64,000 bases of DNA from Acanthosepion lycidas (GCA_963932145.1 OZ010574.1:64179378-64243377), one strand, 5' to 3'. Numbered from the stretch's first letter, positions 9,271-19,775 are shown. The notes: a model not told the origin generated them from the sequence alone. Program-made: numbers and translations.

Positions 9271-9464
9271 TTAGTATTTTGAGCATATCTCTCCCTGTTC
9301 ATTGGATGGACAAGGTTTTCCTTGTGTATAATTAACCTTTATCACTCTGTATATGACTTCATTTGCTGTACAAAAAGTATACAAAAAAGTATATTTTGCC
9401 ACTGAAGCTGAATCTGATCCCTGAACAATAGTGTGTTTGAATTTCATAGATGTGTTGTCATATC
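9271..9464 (-). CDS. Candidate terminal exon, possible secreted Cys-containing protein tail
   Basis: On the minus strand a strong acceptor (TTGTTTTCTCTTGCTGTAGCAG) opens a segment starting with two bases, then 63 codons and a TAA at 9271-9273. It has balanced, protein-like composition, with stretches such as KFKHTIVQGSDSASVAKYTF, then TFCTANEVIYRVIKVNYTQG and KPCPSNEQGEICSKY at the C-terminus. Three Cys sit in the last 35 residues, as in extracellular proteins. I recognise no family. The upstream exon would have to end with one spare base and was not found. The alternative is a chance open frame beside a good acceptor. Confidence 0.38.
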
Positions 9465-9605
9465 CTGCTACAGCAAGAGAAAACAACTTGAAGTGAAATT
9501 AACAGTAAGGTTACTGCAATTAAGAGACCTTGAAAACGAATGCAGTAGAAGGGAGGGAAGTAATATTAATAATGTAGAATGCTAAAGGTTAAAGTATGTA
9601 TGTAC

Positions 9606-9831
9606 AGTGACAGAAGTTATTTTCAGGAAAGATTCAATGACTGAAACCCACTTGAAATTTTGTCTCAGCTTTACTCAGTTTAGCATCTCTGAAAGCCACC
9701 TTCAGCATGAACATTTTCTTAAACATTTCATTCTAAAAATTTCTGATTTTCAAGGAATATCTTCTCCTGTGATATGCAAAATCAATATGACATTATTTTA
9801 TAAGTTGTTTATGTTTCACACTTCTTCAAAC
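9606..9831 (+). other. Open stretch of unclear status
   Basis: An uninterrupted plus-strand frame of about 75 codons follows an AG-ending tract at 9620-9626. It has no donor, no recognisable motif and no partner exon, so I do not call it a gene. Confidence 0.15.
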
Positions 9832-10095
9832 TGAAGGCAGGCCGAAAATAGTACTGTTGTCACATTTGGGCAGTAAGCTGCCTCTTAAGTTGTTAAATGG
9901 CTCAAATGTATATTTACCACCCAGCACAAGTACTGAAATGATAGCCTGATGCTAATGTAAACTTGTGCTTTAATAAGTTGACCTGCTCCACCTACAGTTG
10001 AAATGGGGTCTGTCCATTGTATTCTATATGAATTTATGGGTTTTCCACTGGTAACCTAAAAAAATCTATTTTCTTGGTGAAGTTATATCAGATTA

Positions 10096-10478
10096 GATCA
10101 ACACTGCCCAGTCCTCCCTTTCCAGTCTTGATAGAGTTCAAAAGTGTCTCCAGGTCCTTGTGAGCAACAAATTATTTTCCACCCTCCAATCTCTCTCTCA
10201 CAGGCAGGATATTGTGAGTCTCTTACTGCTCTATCGCTATTTCCATGGAAAGCGCTCAGATAAACCACATTTCTTGGTTCTGCCAGGTCTAACCTTCTTG
10301 GCTAGGACCTACCATACAGTGATGTGCAGAGGATGTTTCCCTGATCACTACAATCTTAACCTGTTCAAGTCTAGAGTAAACCATTATCTTCCTCTTCTCT
10401 CTATATAAACTACCCCTTAACGTAACCTTGAGTGGCCCAAAGATCTTGTACAGGGTGAACCTTACTGTAAAAAAGAAA
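10096..10478 (+). mobile_element. LINE-B 3' end
   Basis: The translation has broken blocks matching the LINE-B C-terminus (SLLLLYRYFHGKRSDKPHFL, then VLPGLTF.ART). The 3' UTR is marked by 'gagtggcccaaagatcttgtacagggtgaac' and ends in an A-rich tail at about 10468. Several minus-strand partners exist (23.5, 24.7, 37.0 and 60.9 kb). Confidence 0.75.
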
Positions 10479-10479
10479 G

Positions 10480-11400
10480 GAATGAAGCTCCCATTAATAC
10501 TAGAAAGAGTAATAACAGTCACTTCAATAGAAAGATTTTATAATTTTCAACCAAAAGCAACATGAGCCACTCAGTCAATGAATGCCAAAAGAAAATGGCT
10601 AATAGAATCATAATTCTACATCTTTAAAAATTGCAAAAAATAACATCTTCAGTTTCTGCCCAAAAAGTAGATCATAGCGATGTTTTTAACAGATCCATCT
10701 TTGCACATATTTTTTGAATATTCATTCTAATTGGTCAACAAACATACAATTGCGCATTGCTATCCACCCAAGTTTTGTTCATCATGTGATCAAGTTAAAA
10801 TTTTTAGCACTAATATCTCTGGTACCTACCCAAGTAAATAAATACAGAACACTAACTCACTTTGCCAGTGTTTATTGTCACTTCACCTGAAGTTTTCTAA
10901 CTTACTTGCGAACATAAAACAAACTTCCAGAAATTTCACTCTCTCATCAATTCATTCACCCAGCAGCTAATAATCATTCCTGCTAGTGAATAAACATTGC
11001 AATTTCATTCAAACAAAGCAAAGAACTTTTCAACAATGAAATCATCTTCTGAACTTTCATGAACATTCCAACTTTAAGTCTCATCAAGAGCAGTCAAAGG
11101 AAAACAACTTTATTCGAACTAAATTTACACAAATTCAATGTGAATTTATTTTTTGACATAAACTTTTTAATTTTCTTATCAACAATTTATTACATTACTT
11201 TTATCATAAATTTTGCAACACTTAACCTCTCAATTAAACTCACAAGCATCATTCACACACACAAATATATAGAGAGTTTAACATTAATCAAACTAACAAA
11301 CAATATGAGATTTCAATCAAAAAATCTACACTTATTACAATACATATTGTAATCTGCATACAATATAAATGAAAATTGATTGTTATTCAATATAAACATC
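10480..11400. other. No gene recognised
   Basis: AT-rich sequence with no repeat partner or coding signal that I could identify. Confidence 0.4.
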
Positions 11401-11422
11401 TTTGTCTTTTCTCAGTATTTTT

Positions 11423-11817
11423 CTATGCTTTTCTATTTGTTTTCATTGAAGTATAATATAAATGTTGAGGATACATGTCTTTGAACACGCAACCCAAATT
11501 TATTCTTTCAACTATAAGACTTAACATAACAAGTCCTCCATAGATGTCTTTGAAATCATTTTCCTTTGTTTCTTTCTGTTCTGAGATTCTCTGAAGACAT
11601 TGTTCAGATTTATGTCTGCTCAATTTTGGGATATTGTTCTTTCCTTTCTTTCTTTGCTTGTTTCTCCATATTTCGATTTGCACTCTGCCTTGCAGAAATG
11701 TTTTGGCAAGCTCTGTTGATTGTATGTTTTTCCAGAGCATTTTAATTTTCCTTTCTTGATATTGTCCAATAGCTTGTCTGACATTTTGTTTTTCATTTCT
11801 TCATTGATGAAACACAT
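11423..11817 (-). CDS. Hypothetical Lys-rich open frames, two overlapping frames
   Basis: Two minus-strand frames (11423-11740 and 11620-11817) are open and basic. The upstream frame reads like a protein up to about 11640 and the downstream frame after it, so a single frameshifted relic is possible. No motif is recognised. Confidence 0.2.
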
Positions 11818-11977
11818 TACGTTTCTGTTAGTCCAAAGTAATAATTAGTCTGCTCAAATTTTATTAAAAACTAATTATATGCCACACTTTCACATTATAT
11901 CATGTTACAAGTCCCATAACTGATTAAAATTCCATTAATCGTACATCCTGCAGCCATAAGGTAGTTGTAAAATCTTA

Positions 11978-12330
11978 CATCAGGTTTAATGTTGTTATGA
12001 TTTTGTTACTTGCATTATCTTCTTTTTTGTTTTCCCACAAAACTGCGACAGTGGATAATTAAAAGCAATAAGGATATCAGGGCAGACTGGGCTCTCCAGC
12101 CTTGATTGGTGAGCAGTATAGGACAAGGAAAACTCTGAATGTGAAGCAGTATGTAGTACTAGTAGAGTAGTTTTAACAAATTTGATATTAAGTTTAGATT
12201 ACTTCTTTTAAATCGTAATCATTATTGCATTGCTAGTTAGTACTATGTGTCTAGTTTTGTCAAGTTTATTTCTGTTGAAACTTTTGTTCTCTCACAAAAC
12301 TACAGCAAAAGATAATTAAAAACAGAAGTG
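11978..12330. repeat. Left arms of a nested inverted repeat (partners at 15684-15783 and 13656-13820)
   Basis: Segment 11978-12078 is the inverted copy of 15684-15783. Segment 12163-12330 is the inverted copy of 13656-13820. Both pairs keep high identity over 100-165 bp. The two left segments share a related ending (ACAAAACT...GATAATTAAAA), so they are likely members of one dispersed repeat family. Confidence 0.75.
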
Positions 12331-12514
12331 ATAAAAAAAAAAAAAAAAAACTGGCATTTTTTAAGGCGGGATAACTTCATGAATTTATCTTTCTGCTGAT
12401 TGGTTTTGAATTCAATTTTTTTCTTCTATACAGATTACCTCCACAAATTGAGAGGTTCTAGTCTGCTCTTTTATTTAATCCATAGCTGGAGAAAGATGAA
12501 CTTATGCCTTTTCT

Positions 12515-13060
12515 AAGGGTACTCATCATCATCATCCTTTGACCTCCTTATGGTTGGTTGGAACTCCATTGAATATCCCTTTTCACACTGTTCAGTCCTA
12601 TATTGCTGTTCTCAGATCCCTAATGCCCAACACTGAGTCCCAAGCTCTGATGTCTGGGAAATTCAATTTTTGTGGGAAAAAACTTTAAGAAGGATGCCAT
12701 TGGAGTAACCATGTGATGATTTCCTTGTTCACTCAGTGGCAGAGGCTGGCAAACTGTAATCGTTTTTGCTTGAGCTTAGGAAAGATTGATCTCAATTCTC
12801 TGTAAATTGTGTTAAGCATTGTATAGGATCTCCAACTGATGTTCTGGATTTTTCTAAGTAGATTTGTATATGTTCCATTCAGTTGTATTTCAAGACAAAC
12901 AGATAATGTTGAAGTTTCTGATCCATATGGTAGAACTGGTTCAATTAATGTTTGAAAGGTTTTGATTTTTAAGGAGAATGGAAGTTTTTGAGTGCCAAAT
13001 CTTGTGAAGTTTGTTACACACATCCCATGCAAGAGCTTTGTGGATGTTGACACATTAAGG
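12515..13060 (-). pseudogene. RTE-like LINE C-terminal fragment
   Basis: The minus-strand translation contains 'KTFQTLIEPVLPYGSETSTL', then 'LNGTYTNLLRKIQNISW' and 'LKQKRLQFASLCH'. These are the ordered C-terminal blocks of RTE-like reverse transcriptases after the catalytic core (established pattern: LYGSETWTL...LDGTYT.LLR...RRLQFAGHC). The frame then breaks, and the 3' end is near 12515. It belongs to a different subfamily from the copies at 7.5 and 28.7 kb. Confidence 0.7.
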
Positions 13061-13061
13061 G

Positions 13062-13165
13062 TATTAAAGCAATGTAATCAAAACAGAATCAACTGGAAAT
13101 TGAACTCAGCACACCAATTTCATTTTCTGAGCCAACAACTGTTAAACTAGCTACACATTCATGCA
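13062..13165 (-). mobile_element. tRNA-derived SINE fragment
   Basis: Read on the minus strand it contains an A-box-like 'GTGTAGCTAGTTTAACAG' and a B-box-like GAGTTCAATTTCC about 45 bases later, spacing typical of tRNA-headed SINEs. Related heads occur at 43.8, 48.0, 55.5 and 63.0 kb. Confidence 0.55.
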
Positions 13166-13655
13166 ACATTTTATTGTCTTGACTTACTATTTATTCAGAT
13201 TATTTAAGTTTTGCTCTGTACTAGAAATTTGTTGATGTTTTTTGGCAAATTTTCCTCATTGTGGATTGGCTGAAATAAAATTTAGGTTTTGGCTAAGAAA
13301 CAGGCACCATGTTCCTGACTAATTTGTTAGTGATTTATTATCCTTAATTTTGTATAGCCCAAGGGTAAATGGAGAGGAGAAAATACAGAGGAATTAAGAT
13401 CAGGATTGAACTATCTTTTGAATGAGAAGAATGCTTGCTCCAAAAGTCAAGATTTTAAATTTTATTTTTTTTTAGCACATATAAGAAATATGTAAACATT
13501 TCAGCAATAAATAATTTTGCATTGCGCACTAATAATAATAATAATGGTAAACTTTCAATTTAAATTTTTGACATTGATTGTATCTAAATGTATAACTTAG
13601 TCAATTTCATTCATATTTCTGTTGCTTTCATTTATATTTTTATTTTTTATCACTA

Positions 13656-13820
13656 TTGCTTTAATTATATCCTCATCGTTGGTTTTGTAAGGAAACAAAA
13701 ACAATAACACAAATAAACTTGACAAAACTAGATTCGTAGTACTAACTACCAACGCAATAATGATTACAATTTAAAAGAAGTAATCTAAACGTAATATCAA
13801 ATTTTTTAAACTACTTTGTT
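13656..13820. repeat. Inner right arm of nested inverted repeat (partner 12163-12330)
   Basis: This segment is the reverse complement of 12163-12330 with only scattered differences, for example the shared GTAGTTAGTACTA core and the 'gattacttcttttaaat' block. Confidence 0.78.
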
Positions 13821-14123
13821 AGGTATCAGGCAGGATCACCTAGTGTGGTTTGGCTGTGGCCTTATGTCTCACAGGAAAAAGCTTCAAGAAGAATTGTATT
13901 TATAAAATCAAAACCTTTGTGTTGCTGTTCATTTGCTTATGTCTAATATTCAATGAAGATTAAGGTAAGCTAAAAATAAAATTCAGCTAACCATTGATCG
14001 TCTGCCTTCTTGCTATAATAATAAACAATTACAATAAATGAAAGTACTATTTTAATCGATCCATTTATTTAATCCTTCATTAGTACTGTGCAGATTTGGG
14101 ATTTAAAATCATTTTATGATATC

Positions 14124-14893
14124 ACTAGCAGCATGACCCGGCATTGCCCGGGCTTGATTCAAAAATCATACGACTCATACAGCAATCGCTATCACTTGAC
14201 TTAAAATATTTTTGCCCTTCCTTGACTTTAAAGGAGTGCCCTTTGCCATGCTGATGTTGCTACATGCCTTACTTCTTGCCTATCTCACACTGCAAATTTT
14301 TTTTAAGCTCTATACTAAACATTAAATCTGTTACGAAAAAAGAACTAAACAAAATGAACACAAAACGATCAGCTTTAAAAAAGAACTCATAATTGGAAAA
14401 ACTGAATGAAAAAGAATGTTAACAACAAATACTTTTTCACACCCAACCCAGTTCTGCGGAATCAGAATCAACATTGAGTTTAAGCAAGCGAATGAGCCAA
14501 TTGGAGTAAAGTGCCATGCAGATTTAAATTTTTCCCATTTGTGACGAATGCAGCTATCGATTTTTTTGCATGCTAGCATGCTAGTTAACATGCGTGTCAG
14601 TCAGCTGTTGGCTCTCATGCTGGCCAATAGAATCTTCCCTGCCTATTCATGGTAGCCAACTATTGGCTCTCATTCTGGCCAGTAGAAAATAGCTGCAAGC
14701 TACATGAAAACTGTCGTAGAAGCAAAAAATTGATTATTTCCACTGTCAATGGGAGTTGGGAAATACAAAGTTGGTCTTGGCCTTCCCGCTAACTTGGAGC
14801 ATGTGCATGTAAATTTTGGTGCAAATCCATCGAAAATTATGGCCATGCATTCGTTACTCACACACACACATCCTGCCTTTTATAGATAGAGAT
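14124..14893 (+). mobile_element. 770-bp dispersed element, copy 1 (partner 59113-59886)
   Basis: It begins ACTAGCAGCATGACCCGGCA and ends CCTGCCTTTTATAGATAGAG, after a CA-rich tract. Copy 2 at 59113-59886 matches along the whole length with small indels, and a third fragment at 15604-15683 carries only the last 80 bp. The GC-rich start followed by AT-rich DNA and the GATA-like 3' end suggest a non-LTR-type or SINE-like element with a microsatellite tail. No class is certain. The minus strand holds an open frame of about 86 codons in this copy and 103 in copy 2; I do not recognise it. Confidence 0.8.
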
Positions 14894-15603
14894 AATTTGA
14901 ATAACATGAGGTTATGGATTTAACTGTTTTCCTTTAAATTTTAGTATTTTTATAGTCGTGTATTTTTGGCTTGGGAAGGGATTAATACTTTCAGGAATGG
15001 AGATATTGGAAAAAAAATTTAGGGCACAGATTTATATTTTAATAAGATTCAATCGTGGCACTTCAAGAATTTTCCATCTAAGTAAGATACTTTCTTTTTA
15101 AATAAGTGTGGCATTCTTTAGATCAAATTTGTGGTTGAACTTATTTCTATGTGGGACTAATGCATTTGATAAATTGTTCTGTATAAGTTGTTTTTGTGTT
15201 CATAGATAATTTTTTAAAATTTCTTAAGTTTTCCAAATGTATTATGAGAAACAGTTCTGGCAATTTATTTTCTAAATACCTACTTCACAGTTATTATTGT
15301 TATCGATACTTTTGGTTTTGATCATATCCATAATAGTTTTGGATATAGTTGTAATTATTCTAATGTTGTTTTGATTGGATAGATTGTTTTGGATAGTGGA
15401 TGTTATGGACTTTGTAGGTAGTATTATGTGTCTGTTTTTAGCTAGCTTATTGTTGTTAATAAAGTTATCTTTTTTGCAGTTGTATATTTTTTATGCATTT
15501 CATTTAGCATTTTAAATGAAATCATAAGGATATTGGAGGATTTTGAAAGTGTTTTTTATGCATATTTCTTCTTTGGGTAAGTATTGGGAGCAGTAGATTC
15601 TTA

Positions 15604-15683
15604 ACACTCAAATCCGTCGAAAATTGCGGCCATGCATTTGTTACACACACATGCACACATCCTGCCTTTTATAGATAGAGATT
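15604..15683 (+). mobile_element. 3' end fragment of the 770-bp element
   Basis: Matches the last 80 bp of the elements at 14124 and 59113, up to the TATAGATAGAGAT ending. It is 5'-truncated, which is the retroposon pattern, and abuts the outer right arm of the nested inverted repeat. Confidence 0.75.
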
Positions 15684-15783
15684 ATTGCTTTTAATTATCC
15701 ATCACCATAGTTTTGTGATGAAACAAAAAAAAAGAAGATAATGCAAATAACAAAATCACAACAACATTAAACCTGATGGAAGT
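15684..15783. repeat. Outer right arm of nested inverted repeat (partner 11978-12078)
   Basis: The reverse complement matches 11978-12078, including the 'catcaggtttaatgttgtt' block and the 'ggataattaaaagcaata' ending. Confidence 0.78.
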
Positions 15784-15949
15784 TTTTATGAAAAAAAACT
15801 AAAAAAAACAAAAGAAATATATAGGTGAGACATCTTGGAATTTAAATAAAATGATATATGAATATAAAATGGATATATAACACATTAGTTATTCATTGTA
15901 ATAGATCTGACTAAAATTTCCACTTCAAGAATGCAGTTTTAATTAATAC

Positions 15950-16445
15950 TGCTACCATATATGATCAAGATTCTTGACAAAATTCAAAGAAGGGTCTGTA
16001 ATGTAATTGATCCGAACATGGCATCTTGACTTCAGTCACTTTCTCACCAATGTGACACAGCTTCACTCTGTCTTTTCTACAAATATTCTATGGAACATGT
16101 TCTGACATGAATTCAAGTGTGCTACTAGATTGGCAAATAGGTATCACTGTTTTAATGTTGGACTAGCTAGATGAAACTACCACTTCTTTTCTAACAGTTT
16201 CTTCTCTTACACTTCTCACCTGTTGAATTCCCTTCAGATTTTTTGCCTCCCTCATAACTACAATCTTCAAAAATTTAAATACAACATCAATCAGTGTCTT
16301 CTGTCTTCCTCAACCTTGTTACTTTATTGTCTTTTCCTCAATCCTCAATAATAAAGTATTCTCATTCTCTTTCATTCCCTTTAACCCCTGTGTACTAGTG
16401 GCATTATTGTCTTGATTGGGGTGAAATGATTGAAAAAAAAAAATC
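15950..16445 (+). mobile_element. LINE-A 3' portion, diverged
   Basis: Aligns by eye with 1680-2180: 'gatcaagattcttga', 'tcagtcactttctcacca', 'ctgtcttttctacaaatat', then the 3' UTR '...gtgtactagtggc' and 'ggggtgaaatgattgaaaaaaa'. The frame is destroyed by substitutions and indels. Confidence 0.75.
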
Positions 16446-16559
16446 AGAAAGAAATTTATTAAAGTAGAAATGTATTGAAAGTGCACTAATTTTAGAATAT
16501 AAAATTGTAAATTTACTTTTAGGATTATACAACATAACTCTTTTCCTGCAAAAATTTTC

Positions 16560-16862
16560 TGCAAATATTTTCATGGCAACTGATCTAACAAGATTTTTTT
16601 TCCTGGTACCCTGACTTACATGAATTTAAGTGTGCTACTAAATTGGTAACTAGGTCCCACTGTTTTACTGTTGGAATAGTAAAAATACAACTGTCACTTC
16701 TAATCCAACAGTTTCTTTTCTCACACTTCCCACCTGTCAAAATCTCTACCATTTACTTGCTTCCCTGATAATAACAATGTTAAAAAATTTAAATGCAACA
16801 TTGATCAGCATCTTCTGATTACACCCTGTTCCTTTATTAGCCTTTCCTCAATCAAAATTAAC
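16560..16862 (+). mobile_element. LINE-A 3' portion, second diverged copy without intact tail
   Basis: It repeats the 'aaatattttcatggcaact' to 'aaatttaaatgcaacattga' stretch of the neighbouring copy (16070-16300). It lies in the same orientation about 490 bp downstream and lacks the final UTR block. Confidence 0.6.
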
Positions 16863-17082
16863 GTGTGATATCTAAAAATGATAGTCATAGAAAGAAAAGT
16901 AATATGACAGAAATGTGAGGTTGGCTAGATTATATATCAGATATCAAATCTTAGATCTAAAGTTAAATGTCATTGTAAAATTTTAATTAATGTTTGTTGT
17001 ATTTCTTTGCCCCACTAAATATGTTATTGGAAAGATGGCTAATGATGTCCTAGATGCAAAACGGTCAAAACTACTTTGTAAT

Positions 17083-17236
17083 TCTTTTTTTTTAATCATT
17101 TCACTTCAAAGAAGGTGGGAATGCCACTAGTACACCAAGGTTTACAAGGAGAGAAAGTGAAAGATAAGCCTGAGTATAGGGAGGGTTGAAGAAAGGGCAA
17201 AAGATGAACGGGATTCAAGAAGACAGAAAACGGTGA
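17083..17236 (-). mobile_element. LINE-A 3' end (minus)
   Basis: A T-run at 17085-17092 is followed by 'aatcatttcacttcaaagaa', the reverse complement of the LINE-A end. About 150 bp of 3' UTR is retained. Confidence 0.65.
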
Positions 17237-17420
17237 TTGATGTTACATTAAATTTTTAAATGTCTTAAAATAATTGTCGGACTTTGTCCATTTCTTAATG
17301 TGTGACGTCATTTGTTTACAATTGGATGCGTTTTGAGCGGATATGAATGTACGTGAGAGATTCATGGAAGATTGAAGTTTAAAGAAAGTAAATTCATCCT
17401 TGCTAACCAAACACTCCTCT

Positions 17421-17624
17421 GTAGCCAAATCAGTTAAGGCACGTCAGGCTAAATGATGGTTCCGTATAAGATACAGGTTCGAATCCTGTGGGATGACAAA
17501 TATTTTCTATGAAAATTTCTTGGACATTCAGGCCGGTAAATGTTGTTTAATACTGTTTATTATAAACAGAGCATTTACTTAAATATTTATATCTATAAAA
17601 AGAGTGTATAAACATAAAAATGTC

Positions 17625-17640
<16 letters not shown>
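17421..17640 (+). mobile_element. tRNA-derived SINE copy 1 with (TA)n tail
   Basis: The head folds as a degraded tRNA. The T arm is perfect (ACAGG-TTCGAAT-CCTGT, 17473-17489), an exact B box. Upstream, 'AATCAGTTAAGGC' fits an A box, and a 5-bp anticodon-like stem and variable arm sit between them. The acceptor ends do not pair, so it is not a functional tRNA. The body ('ttctatgaaaatttcttgga' ... 'tttattataaacagag') is repeated inverted at about 17775-17895 and direct at about 17925-18050. It runs into a long (TA)n array. Confidence 0.7.

Positions 17641-17694
<54 letters not shown>
17633..17694. repeat. (TA)n microsatellite
   Basis: An essentially pure TA run of about 60 bp, with a second short run at 17716-17731. 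Confidence 0.97.
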
Positions 17695-17696
<2 letters not shown>

Positions 17697-17759
17697 GGAC
17701 TAATTCTGGCAATTATATATATATATATATATTATGAAATGGACTAAGTCTGACAATTA

Positions 17760-18052
17760 TTTTAATATATGTTCTGTTTATACGTTATTTTTGTACATAC
17801 AAATATTTAAGTAAATATTCTGTTTATAATAAACAGTATTAACAACATGTATTGGTCTGAATGTCTGAGAAATTTCATAGAAAATATGTGTCCTCCATGT
17901 AGGATACAGGTTTAATCCCCATCAGAGGATCCATATTTTCTATGAAATATCTCAGACATTCAGGCAGGTAAATGTTGTTAATATTGTATATTATAAACAG
18001 AACATTTATTTAAATATTTGCATCTATAAAAATAATGTATAAACAGAAAATA

Positions 18053-18060
<8 letters not shown>
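17760..18060. mobile_element. SINE copies 2 (minus) and 3 (plus) arranged head to head
   Basis: Copy 2 (about 17765-17900, minus) and copy 3 (about 17900-18055, plus) share the body of the SINE at 17421. They meet at a short tRNA-like piece (about 17895-17930) that carries a decayed B box (CAGGTTTAATCCCC). Each copy then extends outward to a (TA)n run, giving a palindrome of about 290 bp. Confidence 0.65.

Positions 18061-18114
<54 letters not shown>
18060..18114. repeat. (TA)n microsatellite
   Basis: A pure TA run of about 55 bp at the end of SINE copy 3. Confidence 0.97.
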
Positions 18115-18117
<3 letters not shown>

Positions 18118-18473
18118 AATATGTGGTGCAATTCAATTTATATTATTAGGTTGTTGCAAAAATAATGTCGTTTTCTCACATATATTACTATGTGAGAAAA
18201 CGACATTATTTTTACACCAACCTAATACAATGAATCATTCATACCAAAAGTAGATTAGCAAAGTTAATGATGTAAAATAGTGGAATCTCTTCGCCAACAA
18301 AGTTTTAGAGGTTCATTAACCTACAAATCACTCAATGAATGTTATGATAATTTGTTTTTAAAAATTATAAGCTGTATAATGTCTTTCTTTAATATGCAAG
18401 TACTTTCATCTGTACATTCATTCATCTTCAGGCATGGAAATTATTTTGTTTTTGGTAAAATTCAGGTAGCATC
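18115..18473 (+). repeat. Direct duplication copy 1, carrying a miniature element
   Basis: From TCAAATATGTGGTGCA to 'aaattcaggtagcatc' this matches 18747-19023. The copy is 359 bp. After subtracting the 80-bp element and its duplicated TA it is 277 bp, the same as copy 2. Confidence 0.9.
18146..18225. mobile_element. Mariner-type miniature element, 80 bp, with an empty-site partner
   Basis: Starts TTAGGTTGTTGCAAAAAT and ends TTACACCAACCTAA, with TA on both sides (18144-18145 and 18226-18227). It is a near-perfect palindrome around an ACATATATTACTATGTG centre. The second copy of the host duplication has no insertion at the matching place (18777-18778), where TA reads TG. Confidence 0.92.
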
Positions 18474-18746
18474 CATGATGAAAAAATTAAATGTGAATCG
18501 AAATATGTTTTTTTTTAAATGTGTTATTGTTAACAGATACAAACTTTTGGAGTGTGCAGTCACAACGCTAAGGTTGAATTTTTTGAAAATTTAAGAGAGT
18601 GCGTCTTTTTACTAATATGACAATTTGAGAATTTTTTTGTTGTAGAAGTTTATCAGTCAATGTGGCATGAACTAAATTGTTCAATAAATAGAGTAATGAC
18701 TGAGTTGTTATCCCGAAAATTTGCACGTTGGATCAGTTCTTTTAAA

Positions 18747-19023
18747 TCAAATATGGTGGTGCAGTTCAATTTATATTGCAATGAATCATTCATACGAAAA
18801 GTAGATTAGTAAAGTTAATGATATAAAGTGGTGAAATCCCTTTGCAAACAAAATTTTAAAGGTGCATTAACCTACAAATCACTTGATGAATTTTATGATC
18901 CTTGTTTTTAAAAATTATAAGCTCTATAAGGTCTTTCTTTAATATGCAAGTAATTTCAACTGTACATTCAGTCATCTTCAGGCATGGAAATTATTTTGTT
19001 TTTTTGTAAAATTCAGGTAGCAT
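18747..19023 (+). repeat. Direct duplication copy 2, empty site
   Basis: This 277-bp partner of 18115-18473 lacks the miniature element, and the junction reads TTTATATTGCAATGAATC. A short third match to the start of the unit (TCAAATATGTGGTGCAT) occurs at about 19028. Confidence 0.9.
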
Positions 19024-19059
19024 CTGAGACTTATAAGTCAAATATGTGGTGCATTTAAT

Positions 19060-19775
19060 TTTTTTTGTCTGATGAAGAATCTAAATAAATGGCTTCTGCA
19101 TGATCTCAGTCAAAATCAAAGAATTTAAGGTTTTGAAATGTGTTTGATGCTGCATCTGCCAAATTTGAATTATCCATTTCATGAATGAATGATGACTTGT
19201 GATCAGAAACAAATTCTTTATGACAACAGAAATTACACCAACCGAAGATTATGGTAACTGTTTGCTAATCAGTCATTGGTGTTATCTATTACAGCTTTCT
19301 GAAACATTACCAGAACATCACAAAGTTTACTGCCAACAACTGGACGAAATGCACATTTGGTTAAGCAAAATGCAACTGGCACTTGTTAATCGATGAAGAG
19401 TTATTCTTCACCACGTTTCCAGGATGGAACTGCAGTAGCTAACAAACATGGGATATGAGACTTTGCCACATCCACCATTTTCCTCTGATCTCCCAGCTAC
19501 TGACTACCACTTTTTCAAGCATCTTGATAATTTTTTAAGCCAAAAGGCATTTTGTTTCAAAGAAGAAGCAGAAGCTGCATTCAAAAATTTCTTTGCATCT
19601 AAACCTTTAGAGTTTTATTGTAAAGGTACAAATAACCTTGTGACTTTATGTCAGAAATATATTGATGTTTCAAGGTTCCTGTTTTGACTGAATTATGCAC
19701 TGTTTAAATGCATTAATTCAGAAACAAAAGTTGATTCTAAAATTGAACACTATTTTCCAAACAACCCAATATATC
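19060..19775 (+). pseudogene. Mariner transposase relic (Hsmar1/SETMAR-like), C-terminal two thirds
   Basis: Successive frames read 'CDQKQILYDN', 'LDEMHIWLSKMQLALVNR', then after a break GYETLPHPPFSSDLPATDYH followed by FFKHLDNFLSQKAF and, at the C-terminus, 'LVTLCQKYID'. These are the ordered blocks of mariner transposases of the Hsmar1 type: the catalytic Asp before the ILYDN block, the third catalytic Asp in the SPDL(S/A)PTDYH box, and the C-terminal 'RWQKCID' helix. Frameshifts and stops show it is dead. The sequence ends near an AACAACCCAATATA stretch (about 19762), which looks like the outer inverted-repeat tip. The same tips define the miniature elements here. Confidence 0.82.

Noticed and set aside
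13860..13965. Open stretch between a CACAG and AAG|GTAAGC
   Set aside because: The acceptor lacks a pyrimidine tract, the only open frame stops right at the donor, and it adjoins an inverted-repeat arm.
17421..17498. Functional tRNA gene (perfect B box and T arm)
   Set aside because: The acceptor stem does not pair, the anticodon loop is abnormal, and the downstream body is repeated nearby, so it is a SINE head.
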